DNA of 64,000 nucleotides from Goleter apudmare HA4340-LM2. Its GTDB lineage: Bacteria; Cyanobacteriota; Cyanobacteriia; Cyanobacteriales; Nostocaceae. Positions 45,365 through 54,352 of the stretch are shown piece by piece. The stretch spans positions 124,001 through 188,000 of the forward strand of contig JAHHHF010000064.1 in NCBI GenBank assembly GCA_019359495.1, given 5' to 3'. Within the stretch, counting starts at the first letter, position 1. Every line of letters begins with the position of its first letter. The notes beneath the pieces are model-generated. The model was given only the letters and a program-made list of their open reading frames with translations, was not told where the DNA came from and did no database searches. The position numbers and the translations under genes are program-made.

Positions 45365-46318
45365 ATGAGTTTGAATCAGTTGCCTTTTAGCGTACCCATC
45401 GATGGGAAAATGTTTCAAATTGCTAAAAAGTTCAGCCAACAACAAAAAAATAACCAAAAATCGCATCAAATTTATCTCAATACCTTAGCAATATTAGCTG
45501 TTGATTTTTACTGCCAATGCATGGGGATAAAAACAGAGGCAAGTAAAAGTAATGGCTTTGATAATATTATGTCATCTTTAATGAACACAGCTAGTTTATT
45601 TATTCAAGATAAGGGTTTGCTAGAGTGTTGTCCCGTGCTTCCAAAAGCAGAATTTTGTGAAATAACACCTGAAACCTTATCACAATCTATTGGTTATATG
45701 GTAGTAGAAATTGACGAAATTAATAGACAAGCAAGAATATTAGGCTTTGTAGAGTCTGTGGAAAGTGAGAAATTATCTCTAAATAGATTACATGACCTAC
45801 AAGAATTTTTGGTTTACCTAAACCAGTTACAAGTAGTAGAAATTCCACCTAATAAAACTAATGTTTTTGAAAGTACTGTAAGCAAAATTAGCGAAGAAAT
45901 AGTTAATCTAAGCAAATGGTTTGAAGGATTATTAGATAATGGATGGGAAGCGGAATTAGCAGTTACTAAAGATATTTCTCCAGCTAATGAAGCTGATAAA
46001 AAAGAATCAGGTGCTGCAAAGTTCATACATCTAAAACACCCATCCGAACCAGTTCTACTAATTCTTCGTCAAACAAAGTTGAGTAAATATGAAGTCGAAA
46101 TTGTCTTACGTATTTATCCTGCTAGTGAATCAATATTTTTACTGGATGGTATAAAAATGGCACTATTAGATGAGGGAGACAAGTTAATTCCTCAACTTGA
46201 AAAACAATCAAAATCCAGTAACTGGCTACAGCTTAGGTTTAAGGGAACTATTGGAGACAAGTTTAGTTTAAAAATTAGCCTTGGAGAAGATAGTATCGTC
46301 GAACAATTTATTATCTAG
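45365..46318 (+). CDS. DUF1822 family protein
   Basis: 317 residues. QLPFSVPIDGKMFQIAKKFSQQQKN..LNTLAILAVDFYCQCMGI is the DUF1822 opening, and the C-terminal half (LILRQTKLSKYEVEIVLRIYP) also fits. No signal peptide or catalytic motif. DUF1822 genes in cyanobacteria typically stand between a sigma-like gene and a caspase or CHAT gene, so a regulatory or adaptor role is likely. Starts 65 bases after the sigma gene with AGGAG upstream. Confidence 0.8.
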   Translation: MSLNQLPFSVPIDGKMFQIAKKFSQQQKNNQKSHQIYLNTLAILAVDFYCQCMGIKTEASKSNGFDNIMSSLMNTASLFIQDKGLLECCPVLPKAEFCEITPETLSQSIGYMVVEIDEINRQARILGFVESVESEKLSLNRLHDLQEFLVYLNQLQVVEIPPNKTNVFESTVSKISEEIVNLSKWFEGLLDNGWEAELAVTKDISPANEADKKESGAAKFIHLKHPSEPVLLILRQTKLSKYEVEIVLRIYPASESIFLLDGIKMALLDEGDKLIPQLEKQSKSSNWLQLRFKGTIGDKFSLKISLGEDSIVEQFII

Positions 46319-46372
46319 TTCAAAACTCATAATTTTGGATATAGATTTAATGAATCTTTAAGGAGTCAAGTA

Positions 46373-48661
46373 GTGAGTCGTAATATTTATGTTTTAGCAG
46401 TTGGAATTAATAATTATAAATCTTCGACAATTCCTCCTTTAAAAGGTTGCATGAATGATATTACTGCAATGGAGGAGTTTTTTAAAAAGTATTTAGCAAC
46501 AAACAGGGATAAATTACACATCAAAAAACTCATTAATAATGAAGCAACTCGTCAAGCAATTATTGATGGTTTCCGCAAACATTTGTGCCAAGCTAAAAGC
46601 AATGATGTAGCATTATTTTACTTTAGCGGACATGGTTCTCAGGAATATGCATCTAAAAATTTTTGGTATTTAGAGCCAGATCATTTAAATGAAACTTTAG
46701 TTTGTTGGGATAGTCGTACAGATGGAATTTGGGATTTGGCTGATAAAGAACTTGCCAAATTAATTGCAGAGGTGTCTCAAAATCATCCTCATTTTGTAGT
46801 GATTTTGGATTGTTGTCATGCTGGTGGAGGAACGAGAAATAACAATGATGTGTCTTTAGTTGAATATACAGGTGTACGATCAGTTTATACGGAATTAAAA
46901 GAAAGACCACTTTCAAGCTTTATATTTTCAGAGGAAGAAAGAGAAAGCTTACTTGCTGCGTCAAATTCTGATCAAGATACCAATAGGTTTTCTTTACCTA
47001 AAGGGGAATATATATTACTAGCAGCCTGTCGAGATAATGAATTAGCTAGAGAACATCAATACCAAAAAAGAGGAATTTTCTCCTACTTTTTACTTGATAG
47101 TCTACAAAAGAATAGTAATTTGAGTTATCGTGATTTATGGAAGCGATCGCATATTTTAGTACAGAGTTTTTATGCAAATCAATCACCACAAATTGAAGCA
47201 ACAAACCCTAGTTATTTAGACCAGCATTTTTTAGGAGGAGCAATTACTAGCAGACAAATATACTTTACCGTTATGTACGATGGAAGTAATGGTTGGAGTA
47301 TTGACGGTGGAGCAGTTCATGGTATTACTTCTCCTCCAGGAAATCAAAAAACAAGATTAGCAATTTTCCCCATAGATTTAGAAGATATTAGCCAATTACA
47401 CAATGCGATCGCAGTGGCTGAAGTCATAGAAGTTTTGCCCCAGTCTAGTAAAATTAATATATCGGGAGAAAGAAAAGAATTAAACCCAGAGTTAATTTAT
47501 AAAGCCGCAATTACTTATCTTCCAGTATCTACTTTCAAGGTTTATATTGCAGGGGATACATCCGGAGTTGTTTTTGCACATCAAGCTATCCAACAAGCTA
47601 GTTTTGGGGAAAATGCTTCACTTTATATTTGCGAAATAGATAATTACTATGAAGCTGATTTTTACCTCAAAGCTATAAATAATCAATATCAGATTACCTG
47701 TGTTAGCGATCATCGTCGGCTAATATCTACTATTTCTGATTTTACTCTTGAGAGTGCATTACAAGCAATTTATACCTTAGAACATATCGCACGATGGAGA
47801 CATATTGCTGCTATTACAAGTCCTGAAAATGATTTGATGACAGCTAATGCGGTGGAAATGCAGTTTTATCCCCAAACTTTAGAAACTTTTGCAACTCAGG
47901 ATGATCAACTTTATTTGACATATCAAGCCAAAGATGGAAAATTAAAACCTCCAGCAATACAAATTAAATTAATCAATACAAGCAATATCAAACTTTACTG
48001 TGTTTTACTAAATTTAACCGAGCTTTTTGCGGTAACAGCAATTCCTTTTACGGGAAGTTGTACTGGAATTTGGTTGGAGCCAGGACAAGAAACATGGGTT
48101 TTAGAAGGACAATATATCCCCATATCTATACCAATAAGTTTTCAGAGACGGGGAGTTAGAGAATATAAAGATATTCTGAAATTAATTGTGAGTACTAATA
48201 GTTTTGATGCTAATTTACTAGTACAAGATAATATTGAAAATCTAAATAAACGCTCTTCTAAATCTCATATATTACAAGCTGATTCTCTTATTCAAAAAAT
48301 GCAACTGCGTGCGATCACAGCTTATCCAGATGAAACTCAACAGCCTCAAATGTTGGATAATTGGGCAACTAATGAGATTTTAATTGTTACTAAAATACCT
48401 GAAGGAGTGAATTTACAAAATTTTGAGATAGAAAAGTCAGCACAAGAAATAAATATCGAAAACTTAGATAATACAGATCAGAATATCAATAATTATAATT
48501 TTTTCACATTTTTAAAAATAGGACTAATTATTTTAGCAATTTTATCAGGAATATTTATCGGCTGGATAGTCTGGCAAAAATCACGACAGGATAACCCAGG
48601 AAAAGTAACATTATCTTATCCTATCAGAACATTTAAGTTAAGCAAAAATAGCAGGCAATAA
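46373..48661 (+). CDS. caspase-fold (C14) protease with C-terminal membrane anchor
   Basis: 762 residues, GTG start with AAGGAG upstream. Caspase domain at residues 1-290: catalytic His87 in FYFSGHGSQ and Cys148 in ILDCCHAGGGTR (preceded by another Cys147). It has the orthocaspase/metacaspase layout, so Arg/Lys specificity is likely. The middle 400 residues are beta-rich and unrecognised (LYLTYQAKDGKLKPP; IPFTGSCTGIWLEPG). One membrane span near 712-735 (IGLIILAILSGIFIGWIVW), then a short basic tail, so the protease domain probably faces the cytosol. Likely effector of the cluster. Confidence 0.85.
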   Translation: MSRNIYVLAVGINNYKSSTIPPLKGCMNDITAMEEFFKKYLATNRDKLHIKKLINNEATRQAIIDGFRKHLCQAKSNDVALFYFSGHGSQEYASKNFWYLEPDHLNETLVCWDSRTDGIWDLADKELAKLIAEVSQNHPHFVVILDCCHAGGGTRNNNDVSLVEYTGVRSVYTELKERPLSSFIFSEEERESLLAASNSDQDTNRFSLPKGEYILLAACRDNELAREHQYQKRGIFSYFLLDSLQKNSNLSYRDLWKRSHILVQSFYANQSPQIEATNPSYLDQHFLGGAITSRQIYFTVMYDGSNGWSIDGGAVHGITSPPGNQKTRLAIFPIDLEDISQLHNAIAVAEVIEVLPQSSKINISGERKELNPELIYKAAITYLPVSTFKVYIAGDTSGVVFAHQAIQQASFGENASLYICEIDNYYEADFYLKAINNQYQITCVSDHRRLISTISDFTLESALQAIYTLEHIARWRHIAAITSPENDLMTANAVEMQFYPQTLETFATQDDQLYLTYQAKDGKLKPPAIQIKLINTSNIKLYCVLLNLTELFAVTAIPFTGSCTGIWLEPGQETWVLEGQYIPISIPISFQRRGVREYKDILKLIVSTNSFDANLLVQDNIENLNKRSSKSHILQADSLIQKMQLRAITAYPDETQQPQMLDNWATNEILIVTKIPEGVNLQNFEIEKSAQEINIENLDNTDQNINNYNFFTFLKIGLIILAILSGIFIGWIVWQKSRQDNPGKVTLSYPIRTFKLSKNSRQ

Positions 48662-48805
48662 CTACTATGAAACTGTCACACTAGTAAAACTACACTTTTC
48701 TGTATTGCAACCAACAATGATTTATGATATTAGCTAATGTATTAACTACTAAATTTGAAAATTTTTGAATTGTGTCTCGTCAAAATACTGTTATCAGAGG
48801 TTGTT

Positions 48806-50701
48806 ATGATAGCAAATTTATCTGCTTCTAAACTCAGAATATTTCCGATTGTTTCAGCCAATGTCTACGAAGTAAATTCTGAAAACTCAGAATTAATTCC
48901 TGACCAAAAAGTTGCAATACATATATTAGAGCTTGCCAGTCAAAATTTCTCTACTTGGCAAACTTTAACTGGATTAGGGTTAGATTCTACAGGTAAATTA
49001 GGACATTTATTATTTCAGCATAAACTTGCATTGCAAGCAGAATCATCATCAAAATGGCAACGGGCTGATTTTTTCTGGAAACAAGTGCAAATTGAATTTA
49101 GAGCTTTACAAGACGACCCGGAATTTTGGCAAGAAATTGTGCTAAAAGTTGCTAATATTCCTGGCTGTGAAATAATTAATAATCCTATAGAACTGCGCCA
49201 TCGGTTACTACATGAGCTATTTATCGATACTCACTGCGGTTTTTATAATGGACTAATGTGGAATGTGACGAAGCCTGCTTGGCAGGAGCGTGCATTTGTT
49301 CATATTGACTATATCCAGCATCTATTAGAGTTATCTGTTGTTGATGGAGAAGAAGCGAAAAAGCTCCTAGGAGAAGCTTGGCAGACCCGAATTAATGCCT
49401 GCAAAGAAGCAAAAAAATGGCAATTGGCAATTAAATATTCTCAACAACGCTTGAAATATCTACCCAACAATATAGGTTTTCAAGGTGAACTAGCCGAGGT
49501 TCATTATTTAAAAAATCTGGCAAAATTGCAGGAAGCAAAAAACCATGCTCAACATATCCAAAATGCCAAACGGTTACTAACTGGTATTCAAATATTAGAG
49601 AAATACTTGAAAGACTATCCTTACAACCTGACTATTTTTCAACTATTAGGTAGTTTGTATTATCTACAAGCAGTTAGTTTAGCTAATCATCATGCTTTAG
49701 CTAAGGCGCTGCTTTGTATTCAAAAAGCCATAACTTATAGTCCTGACTTTCTGCAAGCTTTGAAAGTACGTAATGATCTAATTGAGACGATGAACCAATT
49801 GCAAGAGCAGGTAAATCAATTTCGGGTTGATATTAGACATGGTGCCCAATTGACTCCCAAAGGTCATAGGATGGTTGCGGAAGCCAACGCAAGTTTTGCA
49901 GCCATGAATATTTATATTGATTCTGATGAAGCTAAAGAAACCGCCAATGATTTTTATATAGCTGAAGCAGTTTACCTTTGGCATAAAATTGGACTACCAA
50001 CACCTCCCAATGGTTGGCAAAAAGAACTACCTGCTAACTCGACAAGTGGCTGGACTAGCAAGGCACTTTTATTGCGAGATATGGTGAAGAGTGCATTGCA
50101 AAATCCGCCCTTAACTAAAGCTAGTTTGCCAAGTTTTTGGCAATGGAAAATTTATGATCAACCTGATTTAGCAGCACTAGATACCAAGATTATCTGTGCA
50201 TTTTTAGAACGTCAGATGTTTGGAGAGGAGAAAGAGCGTGTTTTAATCACACCTCCCACAGGACATTTTAAACAGCCTCCCATTCTCGCACCTGTATCAA
50301 GAAAACCAAAAACGAGTAGTGAACCCTTTATGTCTTGGGTATTTAGCTCTCAAGATCAGCGTATCAAAGTTCAAGCGATCGCCGCAATAGTGGTGGCAAT
50401 TATCACTGGTTCCATTATTATGCGAGAAAGAGCGATTTTTACTAAGCGAGAGAATGCCTATCAAGCAATCTTAGCAGCAAAGCAAGTGCAGAATGATGAG
50501 GCAGTACTCAAAGCATCAAAAGAATTTTTTAATCATACATCTCTTCTGAAAAAAGACGAGCGCACCGCGCAAATTTTAGCAATTTATGAAGAATCTTTGG
50601 TACGTTGGTTTCCCCAACAATCAGAGGGGGAGATGCAAGCAGAAAATAACCAATATCTAGAACTCTACAAAAAACTCTATAAACCCACAGTAGCAAACTA
50701 A
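48806..50701 (+). CDS. TPR-like membrane protein of the caspase cluster
   Basis: 631 residues from ATG 48806 (GAGG 5 bases upstream); the longer TTG start at 48755 is weaker. The N-terminal 450 residues are helical with TPR-like pairs (KQLAIKYSQQRLKYLPNN; LEKYLKDYPYNLTIFQLLGSLYYLQAVSL). A single span QAIAAIVVAIITGSIIM occurs near residue 535, followed by about 80 residues. No family name recognised. The TPRs suggest protein-protein contacts, perhaps with the caspase or the next protein. Confidence 0.65.
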   Translation: MIANLSASKLRIFPIVSANVYEVNSENSELIPDQKVAIHILELASQNFSTWQTLTGLGLDSTGKLGHLLFQHKLALQAESSSKWQRADFFWKQVQIEFRALQDDPEFWQEIVLKVANIPGCEIINNPIELRHRLLHELFIDTHCGFYNGLMWNVTKPAWQERAFVHIDYIQHLLELSVVDGEEAKKLLGEAWQTRINACKEAKKWQLAIKYSQQRLKYLPNNIGFQGELAEVHYLKNLAKLQEAKNHAQHIQNAKRLLTGIQILEKYLKDYPYNLTIFQLLGSLYYLQAVSLANHHALAKALLCIQKAITYSPDFLQALKVRNDLIETMNQLQEQVNQFRVDIRHGAQLTPKGHRMVAEANASFAAMNIYIDSDEAKETANDFYIAEAVYLWHKIGLPTPPNGWQKELPANSTSGWTSKALLLRDMVKSALQNPPLTKASLPSFWQWKIYDQPDLAALDTKIICAFLERQMFGEEKERVLITPPTGHFKQPPILAPVSRKPKTSSEPFMSWVFSSQDQRIKVQAIAAIVVAIITGSIIMRERAIFTKRENAYQAILAAKQVQNDEAVLKASKEFFNHTSLLKKDERTAQILAIYEESLVRWFPQQSEGEMQAENNQYLELYKKLYKPTVAN

Positions 50702-50723
50702 AAAACATCAAGGAAAAACAGTT

Positions 50724-53700
50724 ATGAAACAAATCATCAATTTACTGAGCATTACAGCTTTGATTGCATCACCTATTACATTAGGTGTTGTTTATTTACA
50801 AAGCAATCAGCAACAAGCTGTTGCCAAATCAGCAGCAGCAATAACTAAGCAGAATTTTCCCATTAATCAGCCACAAATTATTAATTTTGAGCTAAATGAT
50901 GGCTTTAATAAGTTAACAAACCGCCAACAATTAGACCAACTTAGAGATTGGTTATTACTAACAGCAATTTCCGGTAAAGGACTCAATAGTGAAAATATCA
51001 ATCAAGCGACATATGACCTGCCGATAGTACGCTATAACTTCATGAGTCCTGTTGCTAATTTTGAATATGGCAAGACTCGTTCTCGTTACATTGGTGACGG
51101 TAAAATAGTTGCGATCGTGCCTAAAGCTTCTACAGCAGAGCAACGTAAAGATGACTTAGCGCATATTGCAGATAAACACCGTAAAGACCAAGGCGAAAAA
51201 CCTAAAACTATTGAAGTCTTTGAATATGAAATTACTCCCAACAAGCAGTCAGCGATCGTCATAAGAACTGAAGAAGTTAATGCTGAAAAAATATTTAGTA
51301 GCGAATACGGATACTATGAAACTACTATTTATAGTCAAAACGACATCCAAAATCTTATCAATCAAATTGATGATATCACTTTTGCCCAATTTAATGGCTC
51401 CAGTATTACTGTAGGTGGGCGTAAAGTTTTTAGCTATAAACAACCAAGAATTAGCATAGAAGATATTGCTGCACTTTGGCAGTCAGACGCCAATAATCCT
51501 AGAGGTAGTGGTTTTTCTCTAGACCCTAGTTTTGATTATCCTGGCTTGAGAACATCTTTGGATAAAGCAAAACCATTTTTGCAATCTTTTCTAGTTGACG
51601 GTAAACCTATTGTTAGCCAGGAAGATATCCAAAAAGCAGAACAAGGTTTAATAGTGAATGATATAGTTCCCTACCGTCAATTAATTGATAGATTTAGAAA
51701 ATTTGTTGATTCGGAAGCAGGTATTAAGGCATTACGAATAGGGCAAATAGGAAATGAAATTCGGCAAGAACTTAAACCTTTTATAGCGCAGCAAAATCAA
51801 GAAATTGAAGCTGAAATGAAGCGCTATGAAAACCAGTACCGTGCTGAAATTAAAGCATCAATTCAATCTTTACAGAAGTCCGGCTATGCAAATGAACAAA
51901 TCAAATCACAAATTGACCCTAAAATTCAGCAGAAACAACAAAGGTTAACGGAAATTAGACAAAATATTATCAAGCGCAAGGATCAAGAATTAGCCTTAAA
52001 GCATAGGGAAGTAGCTAAAAATAAGTTTGCCAAGATTGATAATTTTATCGATTCGCCTCTAACGCAAGGTTTTCAATCGGCTCGCTATGATGGTGCTTTG
52101 CAGGGAACAGAAGTTGGCATGGTTTTGTTCTATACAGACCTACTAGCCAAAATTTGGGCAATAAATTATTTGGATAGTACCCCTAACCAAGTTATCCCTG
52201 ATTTTAATCCTCTCACTAAACTAAAAATTTCATCTATTTACAAAGAAGAACTAGACAAGCTATCTTCAACACGTCTATGGTTTGGTTCTCAAGATAAAGG
52301 CTTTCAAGTAACAAGTGATGGCAATAATTTACTATTTGCACGCAATGCTACCCGAATTTATGCTGCATCATCTGACCCACTTAACCCTGGGAAAGAAACC
52401 ATAGCTTCAGCCAATAGTGATGCTTTTCTAGGTTGGTGGAATGACCATTATGAAGAAGTTGCTCGTCACGAACCCCAGTACGAACGACTCAATCAAATTA
52501 TGAAATGGAGTTTAGTAATTAACTGGCTCAATCAATCTAATTGGGGAAATTCCTTAAACTTTTTACAAAAAGTATCAGTCAAGCGAGACAATTGGTTTCC
52601 TGATTGGGCGAAATTTCAAGGAAAAAATTTAAGATTTCAGCAATGGCAAGCAGTAAAGTTTTTTGGTAAAGGTTACAAAGGCACAACAACAGAAACAATG
52701 CCAATTCTGTCTTCCTCACCTTATAAATTATTTGGTAAATCAAGATCAATGAGCGGTGGAGTATCTTTACCAAACAAAAATACATTTACAACACGTCTTT
52801 CCGTAAAATCTCAAAGGTTAAATAAACCTAGTTTGAGGTCTAATATCGATTATCCTTCTGTATCTATTAAGGATAAGAAATTAACGTTTAGAACCCTTGA
52901 TAATATCAAATACAGCTTAGAAAATGTCAGCAATAATGTAAGTAAAGTGACAAGCCAAGCTGGAGAAAAATCAAGATTCCGTAGCTTGGATGCTGAACTC
53001 ACAAATTTACCTGTTACACGTACAGTTTTGCCTGTTTCAGAAGGATTAAAAATCAAAACTTCTGTTGGTGATACAGAATTTGGCAATCTCAACATCACAA
53101 AAACAGCAAACGGCTTTCAAGTAGGTTTTGAGAGTCGAAATATAGATACTGGATATGCTCTCACTTCCAAGATTAAGAATTACAAAGGCAATGATATTCC
53201 TAATTTTATTGCTTCAACAGATGGGGTGAGAGCAGTCAGATATTCTCCTTCTGAACCCGATAACTATTTTGTACAATTTTCTGATTCTGGGAATAAGTGG
53301 TTACAAATTACTGGAAGTGGCGGCGGCGGTAAAGGGAACCCACCTTCAAGATTGTTGATGGCTGCTGGTGAGCCAGGTGATGGTGCGCGCAATTTTAATA
53401 TCAAATCAGTAGATAAAGCTCAAGTACCAGGAAATGCACAAGGCTTTCAAGAGTATCGTCGCCAAAAATCTGATTTTTCCCAAGACTCTAATCCTCGTTC
53501 AGACGCTCAAAGACTTGTTGAAAATTCAGCAGCATTTATGTTGTCTAAACGAGCAGGCTTGCAACAACGAATTAAAAATATTAACACAGCACTGAAAAAT
53601 GGAAATTATGGCAAAGCTGAACAATTAATTAATAAATCAATGCAAGAATACGGTTCGGAACCGCAACTCATGTTACAAAAAGCCTTAGTAGAGCAACATC

Positions 53701-54152
53701 AAGGCAGATTGAACATAGAACTAGTTACTCCTCAAGGTACAAAACCAATAAAGCAAAGTTTCTTTGATGAAATTAATAACCGTAGCTTCATCAGAATTGA
53801 AACTGATACAGAATTTATCTATCGTCAAGATTCTCCTGGTTTGAATAATCAGGATTTCAAACAACCAATTGCAAACAGTGTTTCTTCAGGTTCAGGATTT
53901 AGAGCCTACGAACTTAAACCCGGAAGAGTAGGTGCAGTACCAATTAGTCAAAGTGGCTTTGGCGATGTCAGTGCTTCTAGTCATCCTGCAACCCAATTCC
54001 AAGGTAATAACATTAATAATTCTCTGAAAGTTCGACATTTAAATTTAATACCAAACTCCAAAAATGAGTGTAAAAGTCAACAAGCAGAAGGAGAAAATCA
54101 AAACCCCAATTGTGTTTTAGAAAAACCCGCTTATGTAGTGGTTGAAAAGTAG
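50724..54152 (+). CDS. large exported protein of unknown family, caspase cluster
   Basis: 1142 residues; start preceded by AAGGA. Signal peptide MKQIINLLSITALIASPITLGVV. Residues about 345-430 are strongly coiled-coil (IRQELKPFIAQQNQEIEAEM; LQKSGYANEQ). Then comes a Trp-rich region (RLWFGSQDKGF, LGWWNDHYEEVARHEP) and a Gly/Ser-rich linker (GSGGGGKGN). The C-terminus has one TPR-like pair (ALKNGNYGKAEQLINKSM). I recognise no domain. Translationally adjacent (22 bases) to the TPR membrane protein. Candidate substrate, scaffold or secreted effector. Confidence 0.7.
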   Translation: MKQIINLLSITALIASPITLGVVYLQSNQQQAVAKSAAAITKQNFPINQPQIINFELNDGFNKLTNRQQLDQLRDWLLLTAISGKGLNSENINQATYDLPIVRYNFMSPVANFEYGKTRSRYIGDGKIVAIVPKASTAEQRKDDLAHIADKHRKDQGEKPKTIEVFEYEITPNKQSAIVIRTEEVNAEKIFSSEYGYYETTIYSQNDIQNLINQIDDITFAQFNGSSITVGGRKVFSYKQPRISIEDIAALWQSDANNPRGSGFSLDPSFDYPGLRTSLDKAKPFLQSFLVDGKPIVSQEDIQKAEQGLIVNDIVPYRQLIDRFRKFVDSEAGIKALRIGQIGNEIRQELKPFIAQQNQEIEAEMKRYENQYRAEIKASIQSLQKSGYANEQIKSQIDPKIQQKQQRLTEIRQNIIKRKDQELALKHREVAKNKFAKIDNFIDSPLTQGFQSARYDGALQGTEVGMVLFYTDLLAKIWAINYLDSTPNQVIPDFNPLTKLKISSIYKEELDKLSSTRLWFGSQDKGFQVTSDGNNLLFARNATRIYAASSDPLNPGKETIASANSDAFLGWWNDHYEEVARHEPQYERLNQIMKWSLVINWLNQSNWGNSLNFLQKVSVKRDNWFPDWAKFQGKNLRFQQWQAVKFFGKGYKGTTTETMPILSSSPYKLFGKSRSMSGGVSLPNKNTFTTRLSVKSQRLNKPSLRSNIDYPSVSIKDKKLTFRTLDNIKYSLENVSNNVSKVTSQAGEKSRFRSLDAELTNLPVTRTVLPVSEGLKIKTSVGDTEFGNLNITKTANGFQVGFESRNIDTGYALTSKIKNYKGNDIPNFIASTDGVRAVRYSPSEPDNYFVQFSDSGNKWLQITGSGGGGKGNPPSRLLMAAGEPGDGARNFNIKSVDKAQVPGNAQGFQEYRRQKSDFSQDSNPRSDAQRLVENSAAFMLSKRAGLQQRIKNINTALKNGNYGKAEQLINKSMQEYGSEPQLMLQKALVEQHQGRLNIELVTPQGTKPIKQSFFDEINNRSFIRIETDTEFIYRQDSPGLNNQDFKQPIANSVSSGSGFRAYELKPGRVGAVPISQSGFGDVSASSHPATQFQGNNINNSLKVRHLNLIPNSKNECKSQQAEGENQNPNCVLEKPAYVVVEK

Positions 54153-54192
54153 GTCATTTGAACCTTGCAACCCAACCTATACCTTCGCATTT

Positions 54193-54320
54193 TTGGGGAG
54201 CATCCCAATTTTGCAAAAATAAAATTTGTAGTGGGAGCATCTTGCTCCCTAATGTCCAGGAAGCGGGCTAGAGAGCCATCACTACAAAAAAAATAAATTT
54301 ACACATTTGGGATGCTCCCC
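54193..54320 (-). repeat. MITE family A, copy 2 (inverted), within the cluster
   Basis: Ends TTGGGGAGCATCCCAA and TTTGGGATGCTCCCC (one extra G against other copies at each end); inverted with respect to copies 1, 3 and 4. Lies between the 1142-residue gene and the CHAT gene, 33 bases before the latter's ATG, so it probably affects co-transcription. Confidence 0.85.
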
Positions 54321-54352
54321 ATTTTTGTGTCTATGTTCCAAGTTCCGGTTTA

